Source: Trichoplax adhaerens (lineage: Eukaryota; Placozoa; Uniplacotomia; Trichoplacea; Trichoplacidae). From it: a stretch of 64,000 nucleotides of DNA. Each line of letters starts with the position of its first letter. Position 1 is the stretch's first letter. The notes under the pieces were generated by a model. That model was not told the DNA's origin. It saw only the letters and a program-made list of their open reading frames with translations, and searched no databases. Made by a program: the position numbers and the translations under genes. The stretch is from positions 2,561,454 through 2,625,453 of the forward strand of contig NW_002060946.1 of assembly GCF_000150275.1 (NCBI RefSeq), given 5' to 3'. Shown here one piece after another: positions 1 to 15,100 of this stretch.

Positions 1-75
1 CGGCACCTACATGACGATTCGTATCAAGCCCTATATATCCATGATGCCGACTAATTAACGCAATTACTGATATAG
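1..75. other. Probable intron end upstream of first visible exon
   Basis: No exon of the GNL3L-type gene could be recognised here. The stretch ends in a good 3' splice site (tatag at 71-75), so it is most simply the end of an intron whose upstream exon is outside the window. Confidence 0.5.
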
Positions 76-1576
76 ATTATGGAAAAGTACTGTATTCCTG
101 AATATAATAATGTTAATGATTTCCTGTCTCTTCTTGCGCATCGACTGGGCAGACTAAAGAAAGGTATCATTTGATGTCATCACATTAACTTTTAGATGCT
201 ATATCGATTATAATTACTTAATCGAAAAGTACTGTATAGACTGCAATTTTGCTAAGTCAGTATTAATAATTTAGGTGGAATTCCAAACGTTGAGGCTGCC
301 GCTAAAAGTATTCTTACCGACTGGAATAGGTTGCGTAAAAAATAGACTTACATATTTGCTATCTTAGAACTGATTTTATATTGCATAACTAATCCATATT
401 ACTACTGATGACAGTGGAAAGATATCCTACTATACGCACCCACCGGAGCAACATAAACTGCCTTCCCACATTTCTGCTGAGATTGTCACTGAATGGAGTC
501 AAGCCTTTGATATTGTTAGTTCCGCATTAACAATAACCAGGACGTTAATCCATCTTTGAATAGATAGTCTCTAATATTATCTTGTTATTATTTTGTAGAA
601 TACTTTATTAAACGATGAAAGACAAAATTTACGAGGTAATGCACAAATTTTTTGCCTCAATAACAACATATAAGTCAAATTGGGGCTACAGTATATGTAA
701 TCTTGTTGTTGTTTAGATCTGGCTATCGAAACTGATGTAGAGATGACAGATGCGGTAGGATTAAATCCTAATGATTTAATTGATGAAGAGAGTATTGGAT
801 CGGTAAGAACTCCCGTTGCATACAAACTGTAGCTACTTTCTATCCGGAACAACCGGATGCATTCGAATATTTTTTATAAGTACTTTTTATTAAGTAAATT
901 TTTCTGCAATCAATAATTATAATAGCAAGATGAATATAGTGATGATGATGATGATGATGAAGAGGCAATGTCTATGTCGGAAGACGAAGTCGATGACAAT
1001 GTTAGTGCAGTATTACACTGAGTAACATCAGCTTGAAAATATTAACTGAGTATCGTAAAGGGTTTAATGTATACGTTGTAAAAATATGCTATATCTATAG
1101 AACGAAGATGAGTTAGTGACTGTTCAGATACGGCCGAAGAAATCGCTATCTGAACCCTTAGTCAAACAGAAAGGAACTAGCAATTCTCCTAGTACATCAA
1201 ATATTCCAATCGAGAAGCTGAGAAAAAAAGTAAGTGACTTGGTATATTCGACAGTATACATTATCGCTACTGTATCTAAAATAGTTGTATTGCCATTATC
1301 TTGTTTAATTAAATATCTGTAATTGGTAACTAATAAAATGCATTTTAATATATAGCAACTTAAGAAACAACGAAAAGAAACTCGTAGACAGGGTTGGCCG
1401 GCTTTTATTAATTGCATTAGTAGTGATCTCTGTCTAAACTCAGTTCGACTTAAAATCTCATCTAACTTACTGTTCTTTTCTTAGAAGCCAGACTATTACA
1501 ACAAAATCCTGAAAAAGATCCTGACGCTATGAATGATTCCGATGATGCTTACAACTTTGCAACCGATTTTTATTAA
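76..1576 (+). CDS. GNL3L: GNL3L/nucleostemin-family nucleolar GTPase, C-terminal part (eight exons)
   Basis: Family role: circularly permuted nucleolar GTPases of the GNL3/GNL3L group act in pre-60S ribosome maturation and cell-cycle control. Exons read by splice sites and phase: 76-163, 275-329, 415-518, 717-802, 926-1000, 1101-1229, 1356-1392, 1485-1576 (TAA). The first exons hold the conserved post-GTPase block: [18 protein letters not shown], then [17 protein letters not shown], then [20 protein letters not shown]. Next come an acidic stretch with six consecutive Asp (GAT repeat, 941-958), a Lys/Arg-rich segment ([11 protein letters not shown]) and an acidic-aromatic end ([11 protein letters not shown]). 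The G motifs lie upstream of the window, so the gene is incomplete only because the window cuts it. The conserved block fits GNL3L best, but the tail differs from the vertebrate protein; it may be a single invertebrate ancestor of GNL3 and GNL3L. All introns are GT-AG. Confidence 0.85.
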
Positions 1577-3181
1577 TGTGATACTAAATCAATTTAGTAT
1601 TCACAAAACTGATTTAATTAATGTACTGCGATTGTATTGTATGTATCCGACCAATGTATTTTTATAACGGCATCATTTATGACGATAGTAATTAAGTAAG
1701 ACCAGATAATATTCTCAGAGTTTATGCATAGAAATATGTACATTGGTATTATAATAGCTATAAGTTTTTCCTTCAAAATAATAAAAGAGAGAAATCTTTC
1801 GATAATTTAGCAAGATCAATATAAATCATTTTAACTTTGAATTTGTTATAGCTTTATAAAAGTATTAATAGTGTACGACAAATATTTTCATATCGAGCAT
1901 CTAGTCGCATGATAGTAAAATAATTGAAGAGACAATCACTATTTCTTTCTTTTTAGGCACATAGTAGTGGCATGAAGCCGCTGCATACATGCAGTATACG
2001 TACTAGAATACGTTTACGTAACAGCTCTATAGAGATTTCTGTGCACTAGCATCATTATTTGATATAAGTAATGAATGCGTTGTTACAGATTACTCAAATT
2101 ACGATATGCAAAATGTTAGCGTATCTATAAAGATAACTTTAGCTAGAAATGTAGATGCTCTCGTTGACCGTTTTACCTGAAGCTTGCCTTTTATTCTAAT
2201 TTAAATATTGCAAATGGTTGAAGATGCATGGGCACAATTTAATATTAAATAACTAGAAACATATCCCAGATAGAATTCGAATTCAGCATTCTTACATGTA
2301 AATATAGCAAAATTGACTTAAGTGGCTCGTACTGAAGCTAACGTAATCAGCACAGTGAATAAATTTTTAAAAGCGGACATTGAGTATTGCAATGTTATCA
2401 GGTAGATTTAAAGGATTGCAAGATTATTACACATTAAACATTATCTTGCATCATGAATAATTTGAAGCAATGAAGAAATGCATTATAAATTACTAGTGAA
2501 AGTATACAGAATTGAGTTTATAGTATAATATCAGATTCTAAAATTAGTATAAAAAGAAATAAATTTAACCATAAACTAATCAACAATTTAATCCTTTTCT
2601 TTTTAAATTTAGATGCAGTAAATGGTTTATGACCAGAAAAAATGAGATGTAGGAATTTTCATCAATGATGAGCTATCATGAAGAATATTAGATTAATGAT
2701 GTAAATAGTCAAATAAAGTTGAACATGCTGTTGATAATACTTGACTCAGTTTAACATAATATTATTTTAGGCAAAGATTATGAAGATTTTAAGCATGTGA
2801 TTAAATGAAGCATGAATAGGAAGTGTAATGCTTTCAAGATAGTAAAGTAGTACTAAATTGATATATCCATGTACGTCAAAATTTCATAATTACATAAAGT
2901 CGTAAGTGGCTTAATGAATTAAACGGGTATTATCCTGAGCGGAATGGAACGAAATAAAACAAGAACTGTTCTTCAGTATTTATCAAGTAAAGTACATACT
3001 TGTAAAGATATGAAAAGTCCTCATTAATAACATTAGAAAGGGAATTCAGATATAACGTATCAATTCATAGTACCTAGAATCGAAGTACTTGCTTCCTAAA
3101 TTTAAAATCTAAAATAATTAACAACGATATCATAAGTCCTAAAATAACTTATCCAATCCAGTTATTATTTGAAATTAAGGG
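1577..3181. other. Intergenic gap between convergent genes, no gene seen
   Basis: AT-rich sequence between the 3' end of the GNL3L-type gene (+) and the 3' end of receptor A (-). Only short, stop-rich reading frames are present. It should contain both 3' UTRs, but I could not place poly(A) sites with confidence. Confidence 0.5.
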
Positions 3182-6100
3182 TTAATCCAGAGCATGGCTT
3201 ATTGACCGAGTTCCTGGCAACGCACTTTCACTAATTTTACCGAATCTTCTCATCATTCGATAAAATTGTGTAAAAAATAATAGCGATAACATGATGGTTA
3301 CGCTAAACCAAATAAAGATTGTATCTAAGAGAAAATAAGTTTCGCCTGGCATAGCGCTTAGAACTGATCTTAAAGGGCCAGTGATAATTAAGGCCATCAT
3401 AAAATTATAATTAATTACAGTTAATAATTTAGAATCGTTTAATTCTTTCACTTCGACATTGCGCGTTGAATAGGCTAACAACATGCCAATGATTAATAGT
3501 AATGCTTTTTCAGTAGATAGGATCAGTATCCAGTAAGTTAAGTTTTTTGAATGACATTTAAAATCTTTAGTCTCTTGTCTTACATCAGCATTATCGACAT
3601 GAGTAACCTACAAATATGGAAAAATATTACAAAAATAAGAATAGATTGATATTGTAGCAAGCAATTGCCGTAGAAAAATTGACAATTTTGTGACGTTAAG
3701 ATGTCTCATGAATCTTATTTGTTATTACTATTTCTGCTCTTTAATTGATTACAAGAACGGTACAAATAGCTCATAATTTACCGCATATAATATAGAGCAG
3801 CATGATAGAAGACAAAGTTTGTCACCTTGATCTAAGATGGATAGTGATCTCGTTATTGTAACCGACAAAGTTAAAAAGTAAAGACAATGTGTACGTCAAG
3901 ATTGACGCTATGCTCTAGTAGCAAAGATTTATCCAGTAAGTCAAGTTAAGAACTATACAGTAGACGGAAAGTAATATCTGAATATAGTTCATAGAATACA
4001 GTAAACTGTACAGGGAATAAATTAAATTATATTGACTAAATAATTTCTTCAGATACCCTATGGGATAGAGCTATGGTAAAGATATATATTACTAGCTATA
4101 AATATGAAGTGATTTCTGAGTATAGATCGTCTAACAAATCGCATAATGAATAAATTAAATTATGTATAGTCTGAAATGATTTCATCAGATAGCCTATTGA
4201 GCAGCAGCATTGCAAAGGTGCAAGTTATTGTACTAGTTGTAAGTAAAGTGATTTCTTTACATAGATCATCTGAAAAATCATGTAAGGAATGAATTAAATG
4301 ATGTTATCTAAAATAATTTCATCGCATATCTAATTGGGGAAAGATGCTGCAAGCTGCATGCTACTGTCTGTAGATATGAAATAATTTCTGGATATAGATG
4401 GCCAAAAAATCACGTAGGAAATGATACTTCATACTGAAAAAATTTTATTACATTTAGCTTTCATTATTAGCTTCAGTAACTATGAAATCTTACTAACTTC
4501 GATCTTAACAGTTTTTTCTTGAAGCTGAAGAGGCTCAAGAATAGACCATAAGCCAAGGTAAATTACATCGATTAAAAGCAAGATCATAATCAATTTAATT
4601 AAACTCCTATCCAGCAATTTCTACAAAGCAAGGAAATGGTTTCATAATTAGGTAAAGGTTATAATAGTAGCTAGCCAAATTTATACTCCAAGTCAATTAT
4701 GTTTGGATATTACCACTTACCTTGCGTCTTGGTTTTGATTGAACACTGGTATAGACGATATAAATCCTGAAAGTTTTGGAAATCAATGCGGTATAAGCTG
4801 TAGTAAAGCCTAATGGTATAAACCATTTCCACATCTGCGTTATAAAATTGACAGGAAGTGGAAGATATTACACACGTAGAAATTCAAATTCAAAACGTAG
4901 ATGTTCTATTCACAACTGAACTATAATTATGGCAGCTTTTCTAATTGAATCTATATCATTGCGAATAGACAAGGACAAGCCTTCGCTTTTTGCTGATATA
5001 ATAGTAAGAGCTTTTAATAGCATATGATCGAGTTTTCTAATTAATTCTAATTATCTATATTTTAAGAGCCAAAAGGACTCCTTACATCAAGTGTGGAGAT
5101 CTAATCTATCTATTTTAAAATGGCAAACAACTCTATTTAGTCTTTCTCAGAACAGGACTAAGTGGATATTGAAATAAACTAATTTGATATGATAATATAT
5201 TTCGCAATCGTACTATTACTAATCAATTTTTAAAACCAATTCAAACCTAATAGTATAGCAGGACTATTGTTAGTGACAGCGAGCAATAAAGAGTGGTATA
5301 TAAAATAAAATTATTATTAATTTACACTAAAACTAAAGTACCAAATTCTATGACTTCAAATACATTCACTATCCTCAATTGCTATCCTATTTTTATGAGA
5401 CTATTCTTATTTCGAAGCTCTTTTACGATCTTCAGCTAATCTAGAAAAATACTATATTTAGCTAAGAATATTTTCTATAATTGTAGCATTAATATTATTG
5501 TAATTTCGTCTTAGCTACACAACACACGATTAAAATATCCGATTACGACAACAAATAATCTACAACTTATTTTGTATCAATAAAGCAAAATAGTAAGGCA
5601 GAGTTAACTAGTTACTCTATCGATTCTATGAAAGATTGCTCTTAATAGATTCAACAATTATGCTGTATCATTAACATTTTCACTGTACTTATGCTGAATA
5701 CTGTACCGTATTCGTCGATGATCATGGAAGTTATTACAGTACTTATAAAATTTTATTAGATTTATTATTACTTCGAGCAGACTACTACCTTTACCCCCTT
5801 TATGTATTATTCCAAACACTGCATTTGTAGATGATTATAAATTTAATGTATCTCTAGTACTGATGGAAGTGTACTCGATTTATTATAACTCCATGCAGGT
5901 TGCGATCTTGGCCCTTTCTATGTATTTCTTACTTTACAGTAGAAATGTCATTAATCTGTTAGAAGCTGTATGTAAATGATTAAATTCTAGCCATTATTAC
6001 AGTTTCATAACAAAATATTCAATATTAAAATTAATTCAAGTATACAAGTATACGGTAAAGTAATCAATATAATAATAAAAGAATTTTCATCATTACTCTA

Positions 6101-9100
6101 GTTTGACTGAAACTAAAGTCATTATGATGGATTAGAAGTATGTATAATAGAATAGTTCTTTGAAAAATAGAGCATTGAATTAGTTCTAAACTGCTAACAT
6201 TATGCCGTACTGTTCATCTAATTAGAATGGCTATTCATGAATTTAATCTAATTTACTTTACGTATTTTATATGAAATATCTATAAAACATCAGTTTAATC
6301 TATGTGTACTAAATAGATTTAAATTATCAGCTTATAATACGACTCGTAATTATTTTAATCAGCGCTATCTGTATGATTTTAATGCTTATTGACAAATTGA
6401 AACTGCGCAAATAATAATGCTTGTCTATGTATTAATGTTATTAAATTACCTCGCATAATATTCTACCAGTGACGCCGGTCTTGATTAAATTTTTATTCAT
6501 TTCAAATAGGCTATAGAATATCAGTCCAGTATACATGATGATTGAACCAAGTGAGATTATAAAATTAATTCTTGGCGATAAAATTTTTATAGCCCTGATA
6601 AGAACAGATAAAGTGATTTAAAAAAAAATTGAGTCATGGCTAAGTGCTTTTAAAATTGGTACAAGATGATAAATTATAAAGAAATATGTGAATCTCTATA
6701 TTGAAATTTCCTGTTGAAAAACTTACGGAGCTTTGCGATATTTATGGTTCCATAGTGCAAAAGCAAAACTTATAGCAATTCCGATTGCTGATATAACGAC
6801 TATTGCTATTGTACTAGTAGATGGAATTTGCTTATAGTTCACTATAAGAATTCTATTTGAGCCATCACTAGGTATCACATCGCCTAAGCATTTTTAAAAC
6901 AAATCATACCAAATATTTATTGCTAAATTTGTGACTAAAAGAAAATTATTGGTTAAAATAGTTATTAGATACTTTTACAATGTGGATACTCGCTTTAAAT
7001 TAGTGATTGCCATAGGCAGACTGTATTTCTTAACCCTGTTCTATATTATAGTACCTTTCCATTGAAATTCATCAATCCACCGTAAAGTATTTTTGCTATT
7101 ATCGTAAATAGCAACAGGGATTTTTGACCCATCTTTAGTTATAGATTTGTTAATTATCAATTTAAAGAAGCAAAAATAAATTTAGAACTCATGCATTTAA
7201 GTAAGGGATCAAAAATATATCTTTCTTGAGCCTTAATAATAAATCTTATTGTAAGGCTATAATTTACAGCGATTTGAATATCATAAAAGAAATATTATCT
7301 TACTTCTCCATTGCTGAATAATCACAGTTCCTGCCCGATCGCCAGTATCCGTAAATCTCACCGATCCCTAAAAGAAAAATGAATAAGCCTCTCAATGTTA
7401 TCATTAATTGCTAAAATTCTACCGCTGTCTATTACTTTCTTTAAGCCCTTAGAAATCAAACATAATTAGTAACCCTTAAAAGATATTTTAACGTACGGTG
7501 ACGCCCTCGAAGTTCAATTCATAAAATGATTCCATAATGATATCTTTTATTAACTTTCCATGACGATAAGTAAAATTTTCCAATGTTAGATTGTCTGCTT
7601 TTGGCCAATTAGCTAATTTTGTCGCTGTTCTATTAAGAGCCAGTGCAATAGCCCATGTGGTGTCATAACCATAAGGATGGTATCGATTATAATGATAACT
7701 TTTATACGTAGGCCATAATTTAAGTCGTTCTTGATAATCTTGGACAGTCTAACAATGAAAGTGTTAACGGTTAAAAGAAGAACGAAGTTATCAATATTAT
7801 ATTCGCATAACCGTGCCAGTTTAAACCGTAAATGAACTATATATAAAGTAAATTTTTCGTAAGTAATGGAAAGAGAGTTCTTTATATAGCTGACATGCTG
7901 CTAATGGATTTTATAGAGCTATACGTAATATACAAAAGCATGTCAACTATGCATTTAATAAACAAGTTATGTACCGGTAACTATATTCCAGTGACCTAGT
8001 CAAATGTATAGTATTTACGTTATTTCTGTTCTGGATGTATTGCAGCAATACTACATTTGAGTTAATTTGTTTGCGATGGTCCTATTTATCAAAAGTATAT
8101 TTTATCAACTATACAGAAGCAACATACTGTATTATATATAATATTATACTTATGTAATTATTACTCCCAATATGATCAAGTTCATATTGTACTACGCTAT
8201 TAAACTATACAAGAATAGTATGATACTATGCATTTATCTAACCAGGCACTAGCCAATCTATTTCCCTAAACTAAACGAATATTATCTTAAGACCTACATG
8301 AGAATAAAATTGTATTCTTAAATGCATGTTCTGATTTTTGCTATCGACATATTTTGAATAGTAAAATTAGATATCCTTATAAGTAAAATACTTTGATTTA
8401 AACTGTAATAATAAAGATTATTTAAGTCGCACTAACAATAGGATAATGACGCTGATCTAATCTTTAATTTAGAACTGTAGTAACTGTAAGATTTTTCGAT
8501 CTCATACTAGGTCTTGCTAGTTCTAACATATGCAACCTGGAAACTTTGGCTTGTGATTTGCAGATCATAAATATGTAAGGTATATAGAAAGGATAGGCAG
8601 TGTGTAGAATTATAGATTTACTGTTGTCAAAGAATATGTATCTTCTACTGTTTGTTATATTATTAGAAACTTATTCCGATATGAAACACGTAATAGATTC
8701 TATTCTATTTCGAAGTGTTCGTGAGAATAAATTTCTTGCATTTAAAAAAGTTGGTTGCATTGCCGTACACTGGCAAATGAATAATATATTCTATGAATGG
8801 GCGATGTAAATGTTACAGTGTTAAATACTGTATTACAGTAGAAATAACTATGTTAGGATAATTCTGTTAGACTATCCTTATTTAGTTAACTTCTAATTTG
8901 GATATACTGTATTTTAATATAGCACTGACTTTTTATGACAGTGACACTTATACACATACTGAAATTATAATAGTTATAATAGGGAATGCAAATCATCTGC
9001 TTACAGTTCGAATCATTGTGATTGTAATTTACTTATGGTAGACTGTAAATTATCATGGAAATGTTCCGTGATAGGACATATCGTAATCTGACTATTCTGT

Positions 9101-12100
9101 ATTAGTCATTACATGTCTATGTTCGTAAATACTGTTGTCTGCATTAAGGGAGCAGTAGCTAAAATTAATATCTAATTCAGTAAATGATTCTAATGTTAAT
9201 TGTATTAACTATGACTCATGAACTATTGAGGAATAGTATATAAATGCAGTATATCGTGAAGTAAAGAAGAATTGTCCAACTTAGTGTTTAACGTAAAATA
9301 CGAGGCGTTTAAGTCTTTGTGTAGTCTGCTAGTAGAGCAAAAGTGCTCGTGATAGTGCAGATATCGTTCCTTGATACGTAGTTCAAGGAATTGACTTATT
9401 GATCGTAGATTACGTTATCTTGTTGCAAAGCTGTTTTGTGACAGTAAAACAATACTGATATCTTATTTAGTAATTCCGATAGTCTACAGATAGTACATAA
9501 ATTTTATCATAGCATAGTTCAATGATAGCATGAATGAGCAGATAATTCCACCAGATATCAAACTGCTGAAATGATAACTTCACGGTACGAATTACCGTGA
9601 AGAATTAAATAACTAAATTTAGTAAACTAACATTTTATATATGGTGACTACAATTAGTAGTTTACAGTAGGAATCGCTGAGGTTATAATGCATTCCAGTA
9701 AATTATATGTTGTATTGTAACACAATTCTTATATAGTTATTGAATACAGTACAAGCTCTTGTAACTGTCATTATGAGTAATGCTAGATTGTAGGTGTATT
9801 GAAATGATTCTATGGATAGGAGTACTGTACGCCAATTATGTGAAACCTATCAATAAACGCCCATATCAATAATTATTGTTGTTAGAAGATTCATCAATGC
9901 TAGCTACTGCCGAAAGGTATTTAAGCTCGATAGATCATTGAATAAAATTAGTTCTCTAGTTTTTTAAGTAGAGGCAAAGGCATTCAAGTTCTGAGAGAAG
10001 TTAAGGGATACTGAATTCCGAAAATTTTAGAAATTTAGAGATTCGTTTTTGCAAAAAATATGATAGCCCACTCCAAATAGATGCAAATGCAACTGATAAG
10101 TACAAGATTTGTCGTTAACACCGCTATAGTTAGACTATGACTTATGCTATATTCTACTATCGCACTTACCATGCCCGAGATTGTTTGTATTTCATCAGTC
10201 CTTACATTAATAATATCTGTTATAATAACTCCTTCTAAAGCTTTTTCCAATTCTTGAACTGTACAATCTGTATCATTAATTTTCCACCAGTAATCAGCAT
10301 AAAATCCCGATATAAACCAAACCCGTTGAGTATTTTTACCAGTAAAATTAAGTCGAATAGCCTAACAACATAAATCTTACTACATTAACATCACCAATAT
10401 AACGAACGGCTATGATGCTAAGGCAGTGATCAATTGTAAATAAATTACTTTTTATTTAATTACTAACAATCTTTAAAATATGTGGAAATAAAATGTAACT
10501 GGAAATTATAGTGTAATCCTAAATTGATTTGATCATCGACCATGTTTTAAGCTCAATTATAATATACTTTTGAGATATAGTCGACAAATTACTCTCATCA
10601 TCTTGCGTAATAGCTTGAAAATTAAAATACAGTACCATTAAGGGTTCTAATCCTTGCATTCAGATTAATAATAAAAATATAGTAAATTGAGGAATTTTTC
10701 GCCTATTTTATGCTAAGATGAACAGTCAATACGTGAGCTGATTAAGGAAAATAAAATTACTTTTTAGGTATCTATGACAAGCAAGATTGTAATTATAAAT
10801 TATATGCTCACAAACGTAGACCATGACCAGAAATGCAATCAAGACAGCTGATTGTTAAATGTAAAGAAATTAACAAAATCGTTTCGTATGTTGGATCTAA
10901 ATCATTTCTAGCAATAGCAATTCTGCTAGTATAATAATTTTTATAATATAGTAGTAATTTATTTTCAACGTAAATCTAACTGATAATAATTTAATTTTTA
11001 AAATTGAATCGGTTCTATCAGCTATAAAAGTCCTTGTGAACTTAATCTAATAAAATATTCGTGGTAATAATACTAATTTAAGCATTGATCAATATAGAAT
11101 TAAGCTACGTAGTTTAAGGGACGAATGGTTTGTTTGTAGAACTGGTTGTATAGCTAGTATTCAGCTAAAATTATTGGAATTGACTGTAGCCTATCCTCAA
11201 CAAAAACAAAATTCATAATACTGGATGGATTTAATTGCATTTTTGTTTTGAAAAAAATCTGACATACCAATAACAACTATCAGTAATACGTATGATTAGT
11301 AGATCCTTACCCAACAAAACGTCAGTCTAGCTTCCGAGGCAAACATGTCCAAAACTATAATTCTTGCGTCTTTTCTCTATGACATATTTTAAAAATTTGT
11401 ATATAAGCAATATAAGTATTGTTGCTTATACAAAAAGCATATGAAGCATATATAGTAAAGTATATCGTTTTAACATATGCTTTCTACCTCTGAAGATTAG
11501 ATAGAATTGAAATTGAGGCCTATTTTATTGCAGATCATAATTATCATAATCAATATTACCCCAGATTTGTATTAATTTAGTCATATATCAATTAGTAGAC
11601 TAGATTATAAATCATCAAATGCTCCTGGTACAGAAAAGAGTTAACTTTGATTATAAAATGGGTCACGTATTTAAGGATGTTTGTGTTATTTATGATAGTT
11701 GCAAGCATTCAGTAGAATTAATCAAATCTATTACTTTTATTAATGCAGTCGTAATTCAATCGTAAAGTCTATAGACTTATTACGTGCTTCAGACTGAAGT
11801 TAATTCATTTCCAATTCCAATCGGTAACCTGGGAAAAGCATGCATTCCCTCTACATACTAAGAGTTGAGATCAGCGATATAAGGTAATAATTTAAGGATA
11901 TTGTTAAGGTTATTTTCGAGATTTCTTATTTCTCCATGTTTAGAAATATTAGTAAAGTCTCTTTTCTTCCCATTATTATAATACAATTATAATATGTAAG
12001 AATAAATTTGGTTTAATATCCACTTCTTCACCATTAGTAGGTTACAAATCTATTTTTCTTTCTGTATCATAACTGTATTGTGCCCGTCAATCATAATAGA

Positions 12101-15100
12101 AGCCGATACAGAGCGATTTTATGTTATAGCTATAATATAGATTTAGTTCTGTAGCTCAATCTACAACTCATCACCAACAATTTCATCTCTATAATTTCAA
12201 ATTTGTATAGAGCTTAATATTATTTAACTAACACTGATTAATATATGTATTTATACAATCAGATCCAGGAATTCTAAGGTAATACTGAACTGTATATGGT
12301 ACCTAGCTAAACGACAGCATATCGTGAATTAATTTTATTTTTGGAGGAATCGTAAGCAGGGAATTTACCGGAAAGAACTAACTTTCAAATATAGCTAGAG
12401 CCCACCTTAGCTTCGAATAATGTATCTATTTAAAGAAAAATAGTAAATTCTGATTTATTACTTCAAAAGCACTTAGTCCTGCATAGCAAGAAATCAGTTT
12501 GGCAAATGGAAAATTATAATTCTAAATTGCATTAGCTACTAGTAAAACTATCCCAAAACTACAAAAAATGTTTATTATATCAGTGGAATTGGCTAGTGCA
12601 AGAATTTTTTAATTGTCGATTCAACTTGATCATATTCAAAATATTGACCCGCATTTAAATAATATCTTATCTATTCTATTAGTGTTATTAATCTTACCTG
12701 TAGGTTTTCAATTTGAATCTTCGGATCACGTCGGACACTTTCGGTTGTGACGATTTCGTAGTTTTTGATTTGTGTTTTAATAATATTGATAACATTTTCT
12801 GCTGTCTAGATATCACAATAAGATTCATTGAAATAGGAATATAGTCGAGTTAGATATGAATAAATAATTTCTTGCTGTCATTGCTATTTATAAAGAAAGC
12901 TCAATGTATTATTGCGGTGAATTGAATAATTCTTAACGGATTCATAAATTTTTCTTTACAATTTGTATGAGAAACAAGTAAGCCTGATGACTCCAGTAGT
13001 ATAATGAAATTGACTCTATTCCTTAATCTATTATATATACATTTATCAGCTCTCAATACAATTATCAATTTAGCTCATTTTGATGTAGATGATAGTCAAG
13101 GTCAAATAGTCTAGAACATTATGTGGATGAGTTTTAAATTATCTGGTAGATTCTATAATGAAGTTCATTTTATAGCTTAAATAACTGAAGCATTTTAGTA
13201 TTATGATTGGGTCATTCTCACCATTAAATAATTAAAAAAATTAATTAAGTATGGATAAAATTATTTTGAGCAGTAAATCAAAACTGTTATTTTCTCTAAA
13301 CAGCTACGGAATACTGGACTTTAAGATGCGACTTGATGCAAAATATTGCGAAGTTCATGATCAAATTTGAGTTCTATGGCTTTACTGTGGCAGTAAATAA
13401 AGTATAAGGGCTAACTAGCTAATTTTAGGTATCAATAGCTAATCTTAAGGGGTTGATGAACCTGCTACAATCAAACTTTATAAAGACTCTGTAAGATACT
13501 GTATACGCGTATAACGCTGTAAATTACAAGCTAGTTTGAATAGTGATCACAACTTGTTTTATACATTCCTGATTTGTTGCTAACTTGTCTTTAAACATTC
13601 CTAATTTTTTGCTGCACTCTCATTAGTAGAGAATGAAAATTCGATAAGACTTAATTGCTAATTGCTACAAATATGTAGACATGTCTACTATATTGCTTTG
13701 GTTGTCTGGATTTAAAAATAATAAAGAATAATGTTTTAATTTGTTTTGGATGTGATAATTCGTACGGTATAAACCTAAACTTTTAAGTAGAAAAATATGA
13801 TGATAAGTGAGAAATAATAAAAGCAAACAAAATTAATTTCGTTATACATCAATTATAATCATTTATGGGAAAAAGGAGTTGAATATACTGTAACTTCATC
13901 GTCAATATTGACGGCAAAATAAGAAGAATATCAGGATAATACTAGCCATAAATATCGAGAAATATCTCATTCTCCTGGCTTTCTCTTGATAGCTACTAGT
14001 CTAAATGTGACTACACGTATTTACAGAACAAACTTATTTTTCAAGTACCATATAAGAATACAAACCAGCAGAAAATGAATAATAAATATTCAAACGGACA
14101 CAGATTAGCAGATACCACTTATAAATGTAATAGGAGATAGTAGAGAAGTGACGTCAAGTCACATTAATGCTGATACTACTAAGTTGTACGGATATCTAAT
14201 AAATTAGTGAGCACACGATAATACGTTCAACTGGGGTACGTGCTATACTGGTGTAACTAGCACCTGCAGTTCATGTTGGCGTATCTGAGTGCTCATATTG
14301 TACGAGATTAGGGTTTTACTCATATTCAGAAACTGACCCAAAATTCAGAATCGTACGACCTAAACTAAAACCTAACGTAATAGGGCGAGCTATTACAGAA
14401 ATATATCCCAATTAGTCGTTTGTAGTATTATATAACTATATAAAAAATAAACAATTACGATAATTATAACCGATACAAAGAAATGAGCTATATTTCTCGT
14501 CTGCTAAGAGATGGAAAGCTCAAGATTACAATAGAAAATTAGAAAAAAATTAAAAACATATCTCAATTAGTCACTTCCGATAAAATAGTATTATCGAACT
14601 ATAAGAAAAATAAATAATAAAGATAATCGATGAAAAGAAAAGAGCTCTTTTCCCCGTCTGCTAAGAGATGGAAAGCTCAAAGCTAAAATAGATTACCATA
14701 GAAAGTCAAAAACATGATAGACTATTTTTACCGTATTCTATAGTGTTACTATACAACTTTAGCTATCGAAAATGAATTAAGTTGCCTCTTATAGAGATTC
14801 TATATAACTCACTGATTTAAAATATAAGACTGAAAGTGATTCCAATCTACAAAATAAGGGCAAGAACAATATTAAGAAATAAAATTGAAGTCAATATTTT
14901 CTTGAAAGCTATCCTTTCATCGTTTCTTGTTTCTATGTGTGATATACAGTAGTATATTAATTAATGTATTGTGCTTATTATAGTTAATAAGTTTACCATG
15001 AAAGATTATTAAGATTGAATTTTCAATCCACATTATTAGCCTTAAATAGCTGTTAATAATACATTAGGGTCAAAACAATTAAAATAAGATATCCATAATC

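Noticed and set aside
8600-8809. Plus-strand frame of 69 codons inside an intron of receptor A
   Set aside because: AT-rich composition, no recognisable motif, and no splice or repeat support; consistent with chance.
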